A stretch of DNA of 64,000 bases from Cordilura impudica. Taxonomy: Eukaryota > Arthropoda > Insecta > Diptera > Scathophagidae. Positions 44,680 through 56,183 of this stretch are shown piece by piece. The notes under the pieces are model-generated. The model searched no databases and had not been told where the DNA came from. It saw only the letters and a program-made list of their open reading frames with translations. The DNA is taken from contig OY821518.1 in NCBI GenBank assembly GCA_963682025.1, positions 37,656,559 through 37,720,558 of the forward strand, in the 5' to 3' direction. The position numbers were made by a program, and so were the translations under genes. How positions within the stretch are numbered: the stretch's first letter is position 1; each line of letters opens with the position of its first letter.

Positions 44680-45548
44680 AACAATGGGCTTTCAAATAGA
44701 GAAATTGCTAGACAAATTGGTAGATCTGAATTGTTTGTTCGAAGGTTTGTCAACATTATGAACAAAACCTTACCTGCTTTTAAAGAAATAAGAGAAATAC
44801 AAAGTAATCGCACCGACAAGTAAATCTAATTAAAGAAGAGGCCACAAAAAACTAACTTTATGCTCCCCAAATTGTAGCAAAATTGGGCCTTCCTATTAGA
44901 AAATGACGAGTTCAACAAATTCTGTCTGTGGACTAGAAATTTTATATCAAGCACCCACAATGTCATGGACACATGGGTGGCAAAATGTAATTTTTTTCTG
45001 ATGAAAAAAAAATTAATTTAGAATTGATGGTCACAGTTTGTATTGGCTTGATTTACCAAAGTCAAATGCTCCTACAATAGCAGTGTTATGGTTTTTTGTT
45101 ATAGATACTTTGGAAAACTAAATCTATGCTTTATTTCAACAAAGATGAAATAAGAACATATGTTGAAATGCTAGAGGATATGTACTTGGTATTTGGAGAA
45201 AAAATCGCAGCAAAATTTTAACTATCAGCAGCACAACGGGAGCATTCACGTATCTACGGACTTCTTTTCGCAAGCTTTAATCACACTTTTAGACTGGCCA
45301 GCTATAAGTCCGGCCCTGAACTCAATAAAAAAACATGTGGGGAATATTGTCAAGGACAGTTAAGTCTTATAGTAAGCAGTAGACAGCGTAAGAAAGCTTT
45401 AAAAAAAACAATTTACCAAGCGTGGTAGACTTTAAAATGAATACTCTCGGACCTTGATAGATTCAATGTCTAACAGACTATTTGATGTCATAAAAAATAT
45501 AGGAGGAATTACAAAAAAACACGTAAAAAAAATTATTAAAAATGAATA
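44680..45548 (+). pseudogene. Degenerate Tc1-like transposase
   Basis: Readable blocks appear in Tc1 order across several frames. The helix-turn-helix is NNGLSNREIARQIGRS (44685-44735), followed by LFVRRFVNIMNK. Next come KLGLPIRK..RVQQILS and KHPQCHGHMGGK. The second catalytic region is FFSDEKK..., then LYWLDLPKS. The third region reads LASYKSGPELN (expected DWPAxSPDLNPIEN) followed by NMWGILSRTV (another frame). The C-terminal block is DSMSNRLFDVIKNIGGITKK and KHVKKIIKNE. At least ten stops or shifts are present. Terminal inverted repeats are not obvious on either side. Confidence 0.85.
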
Positions 45549-45884
45549 ACAATAATCTATAATGAAATGCGTTTAAAGAAATTTCGCTTTACTTTTATTT
45601 AATTCTAAAATTTTTTTAACAATTATTACTAGATTCAAAAAAAATTATATGTACATAAATAAATGATTTCTAATAATGATATTTTCTAATAAATAATTTC
45701 TTAAAATATAGCAAATAAATTGTGTTGCGTAAAAAATTACAAAAACACTTATGCGTGTACGTAAATTTCGCTTACTGTATTAATTTTAGTATTAGTTACA
45801 AACTGCCTGAAAAATTACGTTCAACAAAAAAATAAAAAAAATTTTGTTTCTGAAGAACCGTAGACCTGTGACTTGACATTTTTT

Positions 45885-47488
45885 ATGCGTAAAGATGTAT
45901 AGGTGCAGGGGGTAAAAATCTATTTCACAATACAATCACAAAAACAGCGTAAGACATAAGACAAAATCGGTGTGACTTATGATTGTATTAGTGAAAAAAT
46001 ATGATATATAATAACCTTTTTGAAAATGAAAAATAAAAAATTAAAAATTAAAAATAAAAAACCAAAAATTAATAATTAAAAAAGGAAAATGAAAAATGAA
46101 CAACGTAAAATGAAAAACGTAAAATGAAAAACGTAACATGAAAAATAAAAAATAAAAAATGAAAAATAGAAAAATGAAAAATGAAAAATAAAAAATGAAA
46201 AATAGAAAAATGAAAAATTTTAAATAAAAAATGGACAAATGAAAAATGAAAAATGAAAATCAAATAAAATAAAAAATAAACAAGTGAGAAAATTATAGTC
46301 GGTCTAGATCGACTATACGATACCCTATACCATTGTTTAGAGACCCTATCTCTTCGGTCCAACTAACTCGATATAGAAAATAAGCATAAACCAAATTTGG
46401 GTGGCATTGTTATTAATTTTTTTGGCTGCAGATATGAAAAAGGTCATATCGGATGCTATATTTATATGGGGACTAAGTCGATAAATGGACCAATCCTGAC
46501 TATATTTGGTAAAGTCACTTACATTTTCAAAAAATATATACACACCAAATTTGAGAAAAATCTATGCAATATTTTTGATTTTTGATAGATTTAAGTGAAG
46601 ATCGGGAAGCAGCTCTATATGGGGCCTATGACCAATAATTGTCATGTAGGTATTATTTTTGGACTACTGATTAATGAATATAATAAATACATACGAACAC
46701 AATTCGACTGAAATCTATATGATAATTTGGATCTTATGGCAATTTATGTCGATTTCATACGGGTCATTTGCATGGGGACTAGGTCTGAACGTCCATTTTC
46801 AGAATTTCATCAATTACAATATCGTTCATCCTATGGCCGATAAAAGCTTATATACCAAATTTCATCAAAATATATTCATATTTGCGACCTTTAGTTTGTT
46901 TACATGGACACACTGACGGTCGGACGGGCAGACGGATGGACGGACATCGCTAAATCGACTCAGAAATTGATTCGGAGTCAATCGGTGTAATAAATATTTT
47001 TGGTAGTTACAAACAGCAGCACAAAGTCATTATACCCAAACCACATAGTGGTATAGGGTATAAAAATGAAAAATGAAAAATTAAAAATGAAAAATGAAAC
47101 ATGGAAAATGAAAAATGAAAAATGAAAAATTAAAAATTAAAAATAAAAAATAAAAAATAAAAAATGAAAAACGAAAAATGAAAAATGAAAAATAAAAAAT
47201 AAAAAAAAAAAGAAAAATAAAAAAATAAAATATAAAAAATAAAATATAAAAAATAAAAAACAAAAAATAAAAAAAAAAATAAAAAACAAAAAATAAAAAA
47301 CGAAAAATTAAAAATTAACCGGTTGAAATAATAAATAATAATAAATATTTTTATATCAGCGGAGCCGCCGCAGTTGTTTGCTATAAGTGATACATAGATA
47401 ACGCTCTCTGTTTGATTTTAAAGAAGTGTCATAAAAAATCTTTAATTACTAGATGTTTACACATCTGCCCTATGATCAGACTCACATG
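45885..47488 (+). mobile_element. E repeat copy 1, split by an R copy
   Basis: E family layout: ATGYGTAAASATSTAT-like left end, GCAGGGGGTAAAAATCTATT, CACAATACAATCACAAAAAC, an expandable A-rich array, TTAACCGGTTGAAATAATAA, TTTGCTATAAGTGATACATA, AGATGTTTACACAT and a GATCAGACTCACAT right end. The termini share ATGTGTAAACATCT in inverted form, clearest in the copy at 62064. Here the array (AAAAATG/AAAAATAA units) is cut in two, 46022-46280 and 47063-47310, by the R copy at 46294-47062. No protein is encoded; the phenylalanine/isoleucine frames are array artefacts. Confidence 0.8.
46294..47062 (+). repeat. R repeat copy 3, full length, nested in E
   Basis: Palindrome TAGTCGGTCTAGATCGACTA, CGATACCCTATACCATTG and the right end CCACATAGTGGTATAGGGTA are all present. 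The inner hairpin is weakened (CGACTCAGAAATTGATTCGG). Confidence 0.88.
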
Positions 47489-47769
47489 ATTTTTTTGTTC
47501 TAAAGCCTGTGAATGCGCTTGGGCCTTATTCGTTAATATTAGGGCAAGATATTTTAGAATATGTAACCAAGTATAGGTGAAAAGTCAATTCTTAATATTT
47601 TTTTTAGCTTCACTTTTGTACAAACGCTGTCCATTAATAATGAATATATTAAAAGGACCTTCACCCAGAATAGATTGACAAAAATAGATCTTATATTTTG
47701 AAAAGAAGAAAAACATTACACCACCAGTATATGGGGAACGTCATTAAGAAATTTTAATGAATCATAGGT

Positions 47770-49490
47770 TCATGGAAAAATTTTTTTTAAAAAAGGGAGT
47801 TTTCTTAAAAAGTGCATTTTGTTTTAAATTAAATGCAAATTAAATTGGTATATCACTTTAATTTACATCTAAACTTAAAGAAAAAGGCACATGTTAAGAA
47901 AATTCCCTTTTTTTAGGAAAATTTACTTTCAACCTATGATTAATGAAAATTCCCTTTTTTGAAGAAAATGTACTCTTTTTAGAAAATGTACTTTTGATGA
48001 TAATGTATTTTTTGAGAAAAGATGTACATTGAAGAAAAATTGCCTTTTAAGAAGAAGTACTTTTGTTAAAAATATAATTTAAAAAAGCACCATATTAAGA
48101 AAAAATAATTTTTTAAGTAAATTATCTTATTAACAATGGTACCTTTCTAAAAAAAGAGTACGTTTTAAAGAAAATTTAATTCTTTAATGAAATGTTTTTA
48201 AGAAAATCTGCTTTTTTAAGCAAAATTATTTTTTTTAGGAAAGCTACACTTTAAATAAAAGGTACTTTTTTAAAAAAGCCACTTTAAAAAAAGCGCTTTG
48301 TTTAGAAAAGGTTTACTTTTTAACAAAAGGTACTTTTTGAAGTAAATTTACTTTTTTAAGAAAAGGTACAATTTAATAAAAGGTACTTTTTTAAGAAAAG
48401 GTACTTTTTTAAGAAAAGGTACTTTTTTAAGAAAAGGTACTTTTTTAAGAAAAGTTACTCTTTTGTAAGAAAAGACACTTTTAAAAAAAGGTGCTTTTTA
48501 AGAAAAATTTCTGTCGAAGAAACTTGCTTAAAATTATGTATTTTTGAAATAAGAAATTTGTGAAGGAAACGTAAATTTTTATATAAAATGAACTTTTCAA
48601 GAAAATGTACTTTATTTACAAGAGGAACTCTTCTATGAAAAATAATTTTCTAAGGGAAATGAGGCTTTCAAGGTAATATATTGCGATAATGTAATTTTTG
48701 AAGAAAATGTTATTAATAACAAAATGTACTTCTGTAACTGAAAGTATCTATTTAAAGAAATATGTTAAATATGTTTTTGAAAAGGTACTTTTGTAAGGTA
48801 AGATACTTTTTTGAGTAAAAGTTTCTTTGTTAATAAAAGGTACTTTTTTAAGGAAAATGCACGTTCTAATCAAATGTATTTTTCTTAGAAAAGGAACTTT
48901 TTTTAGGAAAAGAATTTTCAAAAGAAAACGAGCTTTTATAAGAAATGGTACTTTTTTGTAATAGGAGAAAGATACTTTTTTCAACTACCTTTTTAAGAAA
49001 AGATGTTTTTTTTTAAGAAAAGTTACTTTTTGATGAAAACGAATTTTTAGGTAAATATGCTTTTCGAAGAAAATGTATTTTCTTCGAAATGTACTATTTC
49101 AAGAAAATGTGCTTTTTTAAGAAAATGTATCTTTTTCACAAAATTTACTTTTTTTAAGAAGATGTACTTTTCTGACAATATATCCGTTTAAAAAAATACT
49201 TTTTAAGCAAAGATGAGGTAGGGTAATTTTTTAAGAAAACGACTTTTTAACAACGTGTCTCTTTTTAACTAAACTTACCTTTTTTTTAGAAAATGTGTTA
49301 AATAAGAAAATTTACTTTTTCATGAAAATGTACTTTTTAAAAAAAGTTACCTTTTTGAAGAAAATGTACATTTCAAGAAAAGACACATTTTTAAGAATAT
49401 GTATTCTTTAAGAAATAATACTTTTTTTAGAAAATTTATTTTTTTTGGAAAGTGTACTTTTTTAAGAAAAGGTACTTTTTTAAATAAACA
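47770..49490 (+). repeat. 18-bp minisatellite array 1
   Basis: Consensus GGTACTTTTTTAAGAAAA. Units are near-perfect at about 48380-48465 and strongly diverged on both sides, the usual pattern of an array homogenised at its centre. All open frames through it are by-products of the 18-bp period. Confidence 0.9.
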
Positions 49491-49496
49491 TATATT

Positions 49497-49657
49497 AATT
49501 AGTTTCTTATTGTTCTGTTTGAGATCATGTATAAATTTTTTTCATAATAGAAAAGATAATAATTTTTCAATGTAAGAGAAATATGGAAAACATTTAAGAC
49601 AGTAGAGTAGCCACTTTCGAACAACACGATCTCAAACCGAACAATAAGAAACTAATT
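49497..49657. mobile_element. 161-bp MITE inside the 18-bp array
   Basis: Left end AATTAGTTTCTTATTGTTCT, then GTTTGAGATC; the right end reverse-complemented is AATTAGTTTCTTATTGTTCG, then GTTTGAGATC (one mismatch in 30). Flanks share ATT. Copy 2 of the segmental duplication keeps only the right end (52120-52155). Confidence 0.8.
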
Positions 49658-49737
49658 ATTGAATGCAATAGATCAACAATACATAAATCTAAGTAAACAT
49701 ATAATTTTGTGCAAAAGTACTTTTTTAAGAAAATTTT

Positions 49738-50028
49738 AATTTGGATCTTATGGCAATTTATGTCGATTTCATTTGTATGGGGACTAGTCTGAACTTGGAC
49801 CGAATTTCATCAATTAAAATATCGTTCATCATATGGCCTATAAAAACTTATATAGCAAATTTCATCAAAATATATTCGTATTTGCGGACGAACGGACAGA
49901 CGGACAGACGGACGGACGGATATCGCTAAATCGACTCAGAAAGTGATAATAAAAACTGGGTCTAAATCAAAAATTTTTGGTAATTACAAACAGCAGATCG
50001 AAGTCATTTAACCCCAACCGCATAGTGA
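49738..50028 (+). repeat. R repeat, right third, at the duplication junction
   Basis: Starts mid-element at AATTTGGATCTTATGG and runs to the CCGCATAGTG end. The inner hairpin is broken (CGACTCAGAAAGTGATAATA). Its abrupt start is the segmental-duplication breakpoint, not a transposition end. Confidence 0.8.
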
Positions 50029-50324
50029 AAAATGAAAAATAAAAAATGAAAAATAAAAAATAAAAAATAAAAAATAAAAAATAAAAAATGAAAAATGAAA
50101 AACAAAAAATGAAAAATAAAAAATGAAAAATAAAAAACGAAAAATTAAAAATTAACCAGTTGAAAAAATAAATAATAATAATTATTTTTATATTAGCAGA
50201 GCGCCGCAATTGTTTGCTATAAGTGCTACATAGATGACGCTTTCTGTTTGATTTTAAAGAAGTGCCATGCAAAATCTTTAATTACTAAATGTTTGTACAT
50301 CTCCCCTGTGATCAATCTCACATG
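50029..50324 (+). mobile_element. E repeat copy 2 (duplicate of the right part of copy 1)
   Basis: A short A-rich array (50029-50150), TTAACCAGTTGAAAAAATAA, TTTGCTATAAGTGCTACATA and the right end CCCCTGTGATCAATCTCACA. The left end of E is missing because the duplication started inside R. Confidence 0.8.
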
Positions 50325-50599
50325 ATTTTTTTGTTCTAAAGCCTGTAAATGCGATTGGACCTTATTCGTTAATATTAGGGCAAGATATTTTAGATCTTGT
50401 AACCAAGTATAGGTGAAAAATCAATTTTTAATATTTTTTTTACCTTCACTTTTGTACAAACGCTGTCCATTAAATAGAGAAAATTTTAAAAAGACCTTCA
50501 CTCAGAACAGTTTGACCAAAATAGATCTTATATTTTGGAAAGAAGAAAAACATTACACCACCAGTAGATGGGGAACGTCATTAAGCAATTTTAATGAAT

Positions 50600-50936
50600 C
50601 ATAGGTTCATGGTGAATTTTCTTAAAAAAAGGGAATTTTCTTAAAAAGTGCATTTTTGTTTAAAATTAAATGCAAATTAAATTACTATATCACTTTAATT
50701 TATGTACATCTAACTTTCAAGAAAAAGGCACTTGTTAAGAAAATTCCCTATTTTGGAAAATTTACTTTGATTCATGAAAATTCCCTTTTTTTAATGTACT
50801 CTTTTTAGAAAATGCACTTTTTAAGATAATGTATTTTTTGAGAAAAGATGTACATAGAAGAAAAATTGCTTTTTTAAAGAACATTTACTTTTTTAATGAA
50901 ATGTTTTTTAAGAAAATCTGCTTTTTAAGCAAAACT
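50600..50936 (+). repeat. 18-bp minisatellite array 2, left part
   Basis: Diverged GTACTTTTTAAGA-type units. Interrupted by the R copy at 50940 and resumes at 51750. Confidence 0.8.
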
Positions 50937-50939
50937 CTT

Positions 50940-51749
50940 ATTATACCCTATACCACTATGTGGTTTGGGTATAATGACTTTGTGCTGCTGTTTGTAACAA
51001 CCAAAAATATTTGACCTAGACCCATCTTTAATTATACCGATCGAATCAGAATCACTTTCTGAGTTGATTTAACAATGTCCGTCCGTCCGTCCGTCCGTTC
51101 GTCCGTCTGTGTGTCCATGTAAAGCTTGTAATCATACTGCAGGTCGCAAATATGAATATCTTTTGAAATTTGGTATATAATGAAATTTGGTATATAAGCT
51201 TTTGTCGGCCATGGGATGACCGCTATTGAAATTGGTGAGAATCGGTCCATGTTCAGACCTAGCCCCCATACAAATTACCCATATGAAATCGACATAAATT
51301 GCCATAAGATCCAAATTGTCATATAGATCTTACTCAAATTGGGTTTGTATGCGTTCATTTCATCCACTAATGAGTAGTCCAAAAATGATACCTTTGAACC
51401 CATATGGAGCTGCTTCCCGATCTTCACTTAAATCTATTAAAAAACAAAAATTATTGCACTGATTCTTCTCAAATTTTGTTTCTACATATTTTTGCAACAT
51501 ACAAGAGACTTTACCAAACATGATCAGGATCGGTCCATTTTTGGACCTAGTCCCTTTATAGATATAGCATCCGATATGAACTTTTTCATATCTGCAGCCA
51601 AAAAAATTAATAAAAATCCCACTCAAATTTGGTTTTTGCTTATTTTCAATGTCCAGTTAGTTGGGCCTAAGAGATAGGGTTTCTAAACGCATGGTATAGG
51701 GTATCGTATAGTCGGTCTAGACCGACTATAATTTTCTTACTTGTTTTTT
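50940..51749 (-). repeat. R repeat copy 4, full length with perfect terminal palindrome
   Basis: The minus-strand left end is AACAAGTAAGAAAAT followed by a perfect 24-base palindrome at 51707-51730 (core TAGTCGGTCTAGACCGACTA). The other end on plus reads TATACCCTATACCACTATGT. It sits inside 18-bp array 2 and is absent from array 1, so it inserted after the segmental duplication. The ORF-like stretches on it are not conserved between copies. Confidence 0.9.
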
Positions 51750-52440
51750 TTAGGAAAGGTACACTCTTGACAAAAGGTACTTTTTTAAAAAAGGCACTTT
51801 TTTAAAAAAAGTTCTTTGTTTAGAAAAGGTTTTTTTTAACAAAAGGTACTTTTTGAAATAAATTTACTTTTTAAGAAAAGATACCTCTTTAAGAAAAGGT
51901 ACAATTTAATAAAGGGTACTTTTTTAAGAAAATGTACTTTTTTAAGATATGGTACTTTTTTAAGAAAAGTTACTTCTTTGTAAGCAAAGACACTTTTAAA
52001 ACAAGGTGCTTTTTAAGAAAAATTTCTTTCTAAGAAACTTTCTTAAAATTATGTATTTTTGAAATAAGAAATTTGTGAAGGAACCGTAAATTTTTATATA
52101 AAATGAACTTATATATATACATGATCTCAAACCGAACAATAAGAAACTAATTATTGAATGCAATAGATCAACAATAATAAATCTAAGTAAACATATAATT
52201 TTATGCAAAAGTACTTTTTTAAGAAAATTTACTTTTTAAAGAAAATTTACTTTTTTAAGAAAGTGTACATTTTTAAGAAAGTTTACTTTTTTAGGAATAT
52301 ATACCCATTGAAGAAAAAGTGTTTTTATAGAAAAGATAATTTTTTAGGAAAAGGTAATTTTTTATAAAAGATATTTATTAAGGAAAGGTACGTACTTTTT
52401 GAGAAAATAAACCTTCTTAAAAATTCACTTTTTATGAAAA
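51750..52440 (+). repeat. 18-bp minisatellite array 2, right part
   Basis: Continues array 2 with GGTACTTTTTTAAGAAAA-like units near 51895-51980. Contains the MITE remnant at 52120-52155. Confidence 0.85.
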
Positions 52441-53101
52441 CGCTTTGAAAAGATAAAAATTATAGCCAAGCCAGATAAAGATTTATTTAAAAGTTTTTTA
52501 AGTATCATGTCTATCTAAACTATTAGAGAAAATATTTCTTAACTAAATAAATCTATATGCAAAATTTCGTAGTGGTATTTGCTATTCCGAATTCCATGGA
52601 ATTTTCCTAATAAGAAAATAAGAAATAAGATAAACTGTTGAAGATGAAAAATATTGTCTATTTTATAAAATAAATTTCGTCTAAGTTTTTCCATTTATTT
52701 CTTTTTTTTAATTTTGCCATGATTGTGACAACGTTTGAAAATACAATCGTCGCACAGTGAGTTATTTCGTTGCAAAAATCATAAATTTTGAACCGATTGA
52801 GATAATCAAATAACTTAAAACGCGTATAATAGATAATTATACAACCTATAAGGTACAAGGTACTACGCCTTCTAGATGCTTACTTAAGGGTTATTAAAGT
52901 TGAAATTTGTTAACGACATGAAAAAATCATGTTTATGTTAACTAAGCAACATGATTTTTAACAATTTTGTATTTGTTATGTTTCTTTTTCAAGGTTTTTA
53001 TATTTTAAAATCATTATCCATAGATAAAAATATGAATAATAAAAATTTTTATTTTCCTTCAAAATTGAAAGATAGTGAAAGAATAGACATTTATATTTAA
53101 A
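52441..53101. other. Intergenic sequence
   Basis: A small hairpin (AAAATCATGTT / AACATGATTTT) lies near 52924-52958. Nothing else. Confidence 0.5.
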
Positions 53102-53478
53102 CTAGCAGATTCCAGCCCTCGAAATTCGAGTGCAAATTCTAGGAAATTTTATTTTTTCACTAAATTAAGACCCTAACGGCTTGCTAATCAATTATAGCCA
53201 ATTCACAAATCAACACAAAAAACAAACTCATTTTTATTACAAACACATTAACAAATTTAATGAACACACACATAGCATGGAATAATTTTATGTATGTGTT
53301 AGAAGCAACTTTAAGTACAATTTACTCAAAATAAAGGAAAAAATTTAAAAATCTGTAAATCTGCAAAACGGCTAAAAAGCAATACATTTAAAATAATATG
53401 TGTTTGGTCAAAATCGGGATAAAACGGTAGAACAAAACATCGGTCACAAGAAATCGCCTAGTCTATTAATATTATAGA
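53102..53478 (-). mobile_element. Non-autonomous Helitron copy 13
   Basis: Full length (377 bp), with an intact hairpin (CTCGAAATTCGAG) and both termini. One of the best-preserved copies. Confidence 0.9.
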
Positions 53479-55484
53479 TACCGATTTACGTAGAGAAACA
53501 AAGAGAAAACAGTAAAATTTTTTCTATAATATACTGAATAAACACGTAAATCAATAGAAATAAAAAAAATTACGATTAGTTATTTTTTATATTCTACCTG
53601 AAACTGACCAAAATTGCCTAAAAATTGTGTGTTTTTTTGAAAACCGAAAATCGGTAAATTTTGGAGGGTTATATCTTGTAAACTAAAAATCTGATTTTAT
53701 TGAAGTTAGCAAATTCTTAATCTTTGAACAATTTTCTATAAGATGAGTTTATTTAAAATATCGTAAGCGCACATGAAATTTTTGATTTCCGCAACCTCAT
53801 TTGTTCTAAGGGTTCCATTGTGCGTCGTTTAGCATTTGGGGTTACCAAGCACTCAAAATAATGATTACATGCCACATTTTTCCCTAAGTATATTTCTGAT
53901 TGTCAAGTAACCCTTCAGTGAAATCGCTTACCCTACACTCCATGAAGGTGAATTTGTCTATGTAATAAAAAAAATTAATTATCAAATTTTTAAACTTAGT
54001 AACACATTTGCAAATATTCAAAAATCATCATCATAAAATTTTAAGTACCCTCACAAATCATCGTATTAGTGACACTTAAATTTTAAGAGTTAAAATTGTT
54101 ATTGCATTTTTTTAGTTGCATTTCATTTACGAGCAATTGAATATCATAAGCACCCGCATTTAAGTTGATTTTTGTGGAGTTTCTGTAGTTTGACATGCAT
54201 CTTCAGAACTGATTATAACTAAATTGTAACGATTGAATTTAGGTTTTACTTTTTTTTAATAATATTGTTTTATTTTTTGTTCTGTTGTATTTTTGAAAAT
54301 GAAACTTGGAATATTTTAATTTTAATAAATTTCATTTAATTTATTCCCCACATGCAAACAACATTGTGAAAATGAAATTGTTGTAGTATTTCGTATGACC
54401 AAAGAGTGATTTCAATCAGTCTGTCCCCCCCATAGATATTTGGAGAATGGGTTATGTGGTAAACAATGGTGAATACATTTATATTCTATTTAATTTCATT
54501 CATTTGATTTGAAAATTACTAAAGTACTGCTGCTGGTATCATCATCGTTATGCATGTCATTTTTGTTTGATTTGGGTTTGTGAGCTTATTATACTAAAAG
54601 CACCACTATATAAAAAAAAAACAGCAACAACTAAAACTAACTACATACATTTGTGAAATAAATCACTTAATGTTGTCTATTTAAATATAGACCTATTATG
54701 CTTTGTTTCAAATACATGCATTTCGATTGAATTTTCAATATCATTGACCCTAAAATAAAGTGGATAAAATGAATTTAATTACAGCCTTTTTTACATATTG
54801 TAGGTACACCATGAAAAAAAAAAGAACTGTACATTGTTTACTTTGAGGTCATGGTATAATGTACATAAAAACTGTATTCCTACATACATTAACAATATGT
54901 TTAAATGTAGACAAAAAATTAAAATTTTATTCGCTTTTTTTTTGCTTTGTTTTTATTATGCAGTCAGATTAAGTTAATTATAAAACTTATACATTTAATT
55001 TGTATGAAGGCGGTGTGTTTATTGTTAAAAGTACAGTACACGAGTACAAACGTATATAAATTCAATAATTTGTTTGAAAAAAAATTCAAATGATGAAAAT
55101 TTGATTAATTAGTGGGTGGCGTTTTTCTTTAAAAAAAAAAAAAACTTGCCGAAAAGGTAATAGTTTGTTTTTGTCGACTATAAGATGCCCTATACATGAG
55201 TTTCGGAACAAAATTCTTAGTTCATGCAAACAAATGAAAATAAGGAAGAAGAAAAAATTAAGTTTGTTTGAAAAGAAAATTTTTATTCGAAAAAAATATT
55301 AAAAACTATAGACCTCATTCAAGACCTCAATTCACTCAAGCAATTCGAATTCTCATAGCTCCTCTTCTAATGAATGGATCTTGATCGTTTCAAAGTTATG
55401 CGTGCACAATCAACTTTACATTATGCAACACGAAAGTTAACGTAAAGATTTCATTACAATAATTGCATAACACATACCCTGTGT
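53479..55484. other. Intergenic AT-rich sequence
   Basis: No gene. An isolated R-end remnant (TTTTTGTCGACTATAAGATG, CCCTATACATGAG) lies at 55168-55200. Confidence 0.5.
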
Positions 55485-55672
55485 TGAATTGTGAATTGCC
55501 AAAAATTTTAATACCTTTAGGTGGCATTTATTTCCATGTGTTCAACAAATATTTATAATGGAATAAACTTAATGAATTAAATAGATTAGAAAACATTGAA
55601 AGAAATAAATTGAATGATAAAATAAAATTTTCTAGAATTTGCACTCGAATTTCGAGGGCTGAGCTCTGCTAG
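55485..55672 (+). mobile_element. Non-autonomous Helitron copy 14, 5'-truncated
   Basis: Only the 3' part is left: TTGAATTGTGAATTGCC through the hairpin CTCGAATTTCGAG to CTGCTAG|T, with an AT-rich expansion at 55540-55615. Confidence 0.75.
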
Positions 55673-55920
55673 TCTATTTTATTGAAAAGAAAACGATAAA
55701 AAAAATATTTTTATTAATTAACTATTTTTTAAGAAGATAAAAAATTATACGAAAATAATAAAATATATTTTTTAATTAAAATACACAATTTTAAATAGGG
55801 TCTATTATACAACCGGGATTATGGAATTTGTCAATTTCACAATGCATCAAATGAGAACAAATTATTTTCCTTGAATAATCACTATGTTTTTTATATGCTA
55901 GCATCAACTAACTGCAAATC

Positions 55921-56183
55921 TCATTATTATTTCAAATTCGATGGCAAGGTTTTAGTTAAAAAAATTTTAAAAATTTCAGAATTTTGAAAAAAAAAAATTT
56001 TATCACAAATTTGGGCACTAGTCTAGTTCCGGCGGTCCATTATTCCATTATTATTATTCATTATTATTTCAAATTCGATGGCAAGGTTTTAGTTAAAAAA
56101 TTTTAAAAAAATTCAGAATTTTGAAAAAAAAATTTTATCACAAATTTGGGCACTAGTCTAGTTTCGGCGGTCCATTATTCCCT
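55921..56183 (+). repeat. Tandem duplication of ~130 bp
   Basis: TCATTATTATTTCAAATTCG through GGCGGTCCATTATTCC occurs at 55921-56050 and again at 56059-56183 with few differences. Confidence 0.88.

Larger units (their letters stand above)
46724..52260 (+). repeat. Tandem segmental duplication of a ~3-kb R-E-minisatellite unit
   Basis: Copy 1 is 46724-49737 and copy 2 is 49738-about 52260. The junction falls inside R: AATTTGGATCTTATGGCAAT at 46724 recurs at 49738. Matching landmarks follow in order: TTAACCGGTTGAAA (47315/50152), TACAAACGCTGTCCATTA (47619/50455), AACATTACACCACCAGTA, GTAAATTTTTATATAAAATG and CTCAAACCGAACAATAAGAA (49631/52126). Copy 2 has lost much of the array but gained an inverted R copy (50940-51749). 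Confidence 0.88.
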
